Source of the DNA: Flavobacterium psychrophilum
GTDB lineage: Bacteria; Bacteroidota; Bacteroidia; Flavobacteriales; Flavobacteriaceae
Direction of reading: 5' to 3'
DNA length: 7,199 nucleotides
NCBI GenBank assembly: GCA_945878515.1
Contig: CAMCTL010000161.1
Location: 1-7,199 of the forward strand
The notes beneath the pieces were generated by a model. It saw nothing but the letters and a program-made list of their open reading frames with translations, did not search any database and had not been told where the DNA came from. Made by a program: the position numbers and the translations under genes. Shown one piece after another: positions 6,477 to 7,199 of this stretch. Position 1 is the stretch's first letter. Every line of letters starts with the position of its first letter.

Positions 6477-7199
6477 ATGTTAGAAATAGATTTCGAAAAG
6501 GAAAACAAAGCGATTGCTCACGAATACAAGGAGTTGCTTCGGATAAGTTACCAAACTTTAACTCCCGAAGACAAAAAACTCATTCGTAAAGCGTTTGATG
6601 TTGCTATGGATGCGCACAAAGATCAACGCAGAAAATCTGGTGAAGCTTACTTTTTTCATCCTATTGCGGTTGCCAAAATCGTAGCTTCTGAAATAGGTTT
6701 GGGAGCGACTGCCATTGCAGCTGCATTGTTGCACGATGTAGTCGAGGATACTCCAATTACTGTTGAAGATATTGAAAAAATGTTCAACCCAAAAGTAGCC
6801 CAACTGGTCGAAGGATTGACGAAAATTTCTATAGTTCAAAAGGAAATGAATGTTTCCATGCAAGCTGAGAATTTTCGGAAAATGCTTTTTACCCTTAATG
6901 ATGATGTACGAGTAATTTTAATAAAGATTGCCGATAGACTGCATAATATGCAAACTTTGGACAATATGGAGGATTACAAACAAATAAAAATTGCTTCAGA
7001 GACTTTATATATTTATGCTCCTTTGGCCCATCGTTTGGGACTTTATAAAATAAAAAATAAACTCGAAGACTTGGGTTTAAAATACACTGAACCTTATGTT
7101 TATGACGACATCGTAAGTAAAATAAAGGAAACCAAAGAGGAACAAGACGCCTACATCAAAGACATATCTGACATTCTAAAAAAATCTTTAGACGAAGAG
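6477..7199 (+). CDS. RelA/SpoT-family (p)ppGpp hydrolase/synthetase, N-terminal part (3' end outside window)
   Basis: Open from ATG 6477 to the last base (241 codons, no stop), so the gene continues past the window; full-length Rel enzymes are usually around 700-750 residues. The visible part is the N-terminal HD hydrolase domain that degrades (p)ppGpp, the stringent-response alarmone. Metal and catalytic residues known from Rel enzymes can be read: R51 (DQRRKSG), H61 (FFHPIAVA), H86-D87 and E90-D91 (LLHDVVEDT), D153 with N157 and T160 (IADRLHNMQT). The APLAHRLGLYKIKNKLEDL stretch (181-199) leads to the synthetase domain, whose active site is not in view. Because all hydrolase residues are intact, this is most likely a bifunctional Rel rather than a synthesis-only RelA. 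The ATG is preferred because the sequence just upstream (6399-6476) is intergenic in character and MLEIDFEKEN is a plausible N terminus for the family. From memory, flavobacteria often carry fur and purA downstream, which cannot be verified here. Confidence 0.93.
   Translation, partial: MLEIDFEKENKAIAHEYKELLRISYQTLTPEDKKLIRKAFDVAMDAHKDQRRKSGEAYFFHPIAVAKIVASEIGLGATAIAAALLHDVVEDTPITVEDIEKMFNPKVAQLVEGLTKISIVQKEMNVSMQAENFRKMLFTLNDDVRVILIKIADRLHNMQTLDNMEDYKQIKIASETLYIYAPLAHRLGLYKIKNKLEDLGLKYTEPYVYDDIVSKIKETKEEQDAYIKDISDILKKSLDEE

Noticed and set aside
6558..6863. 101-codon reading frame on the - strand opposite rel
   Set aside because: It overlaps the HD hydrolase domain, which is unmistakably coding on the + strand. 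The antisense product has a composition typical of a shadow frame.

Overview
The window looks like chromosome from a member of the Bacteroidota, most likely Flavobacterium or a close relative. The reasons are low-GC coding sequence, A-rich start regions without Shine-Dalgarno boxes, TAACTTTG-type -7 promoter boxes, a secreted protein with a type IX secretion (T9SS) type B C-terminal domain, and a DUF58 protein of the flavobacterial MoxR/DUF58 type. All genes lie on the + strand. No RNA gene, CRISPR array, insertion sequence or prophage gene was seen.

Layout: (1) 1-651 is the C-terminal half of a DUF58 protein whose start lies upstream. (2) After 16 bp, 668-1669 encodes a polytopic, histidine-bearing membrane protein of unknown function. 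(3) 1670-2154 has no intact gene. It is largely filled by a decayed second copy of the RNA methyltransferase gene found further downstream. The relic has lost its start codon, carries stops in frame, has a 408-nt internal deletion and a +1 frameshift. (4) 2155-3951 encodes a secreted T9SS type B cargo protein that starts at TTG. (5) 4015-4800 is the intact TrmH/SpoU-family RNA methyltransferase. (6) 4845-6398 is an exported class C beta-lactamase-like serine hydrolase. (7) 6477-7199 is the N-terminal part of a RelA/SpoT-type (p)ppGpp enzyme cut by the window end.

The genes do not form one pathway. They mix housekeeping functions (RNA methylation, stringent response, probable MoxR/DUF58 chaperone-like module) with two cell-envelope or exported proteins and one unknown membrane protein. 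Likely transcription units are (upstream genes)-DUF58-membrane protein; the T9SS cargo gene from its own TAACTTTG promoter; methyltransferase, possibly with the serine hydrolase 44 bp later; and rel from a weaker promoter.

The most notable signal is the pair formed by the relic at 1685-2063 and the intact methyltransferase at 4015-4800, which flank the T9SS cargo gene. The relic can be read codon by codon against the intact copy. Its central deletion lies exactly at a 6-bp direct repeat (GAAATT) that the intact gene still holds at both ends of the missing segment. I did not find evidence for an undescribed multi-gene system here.
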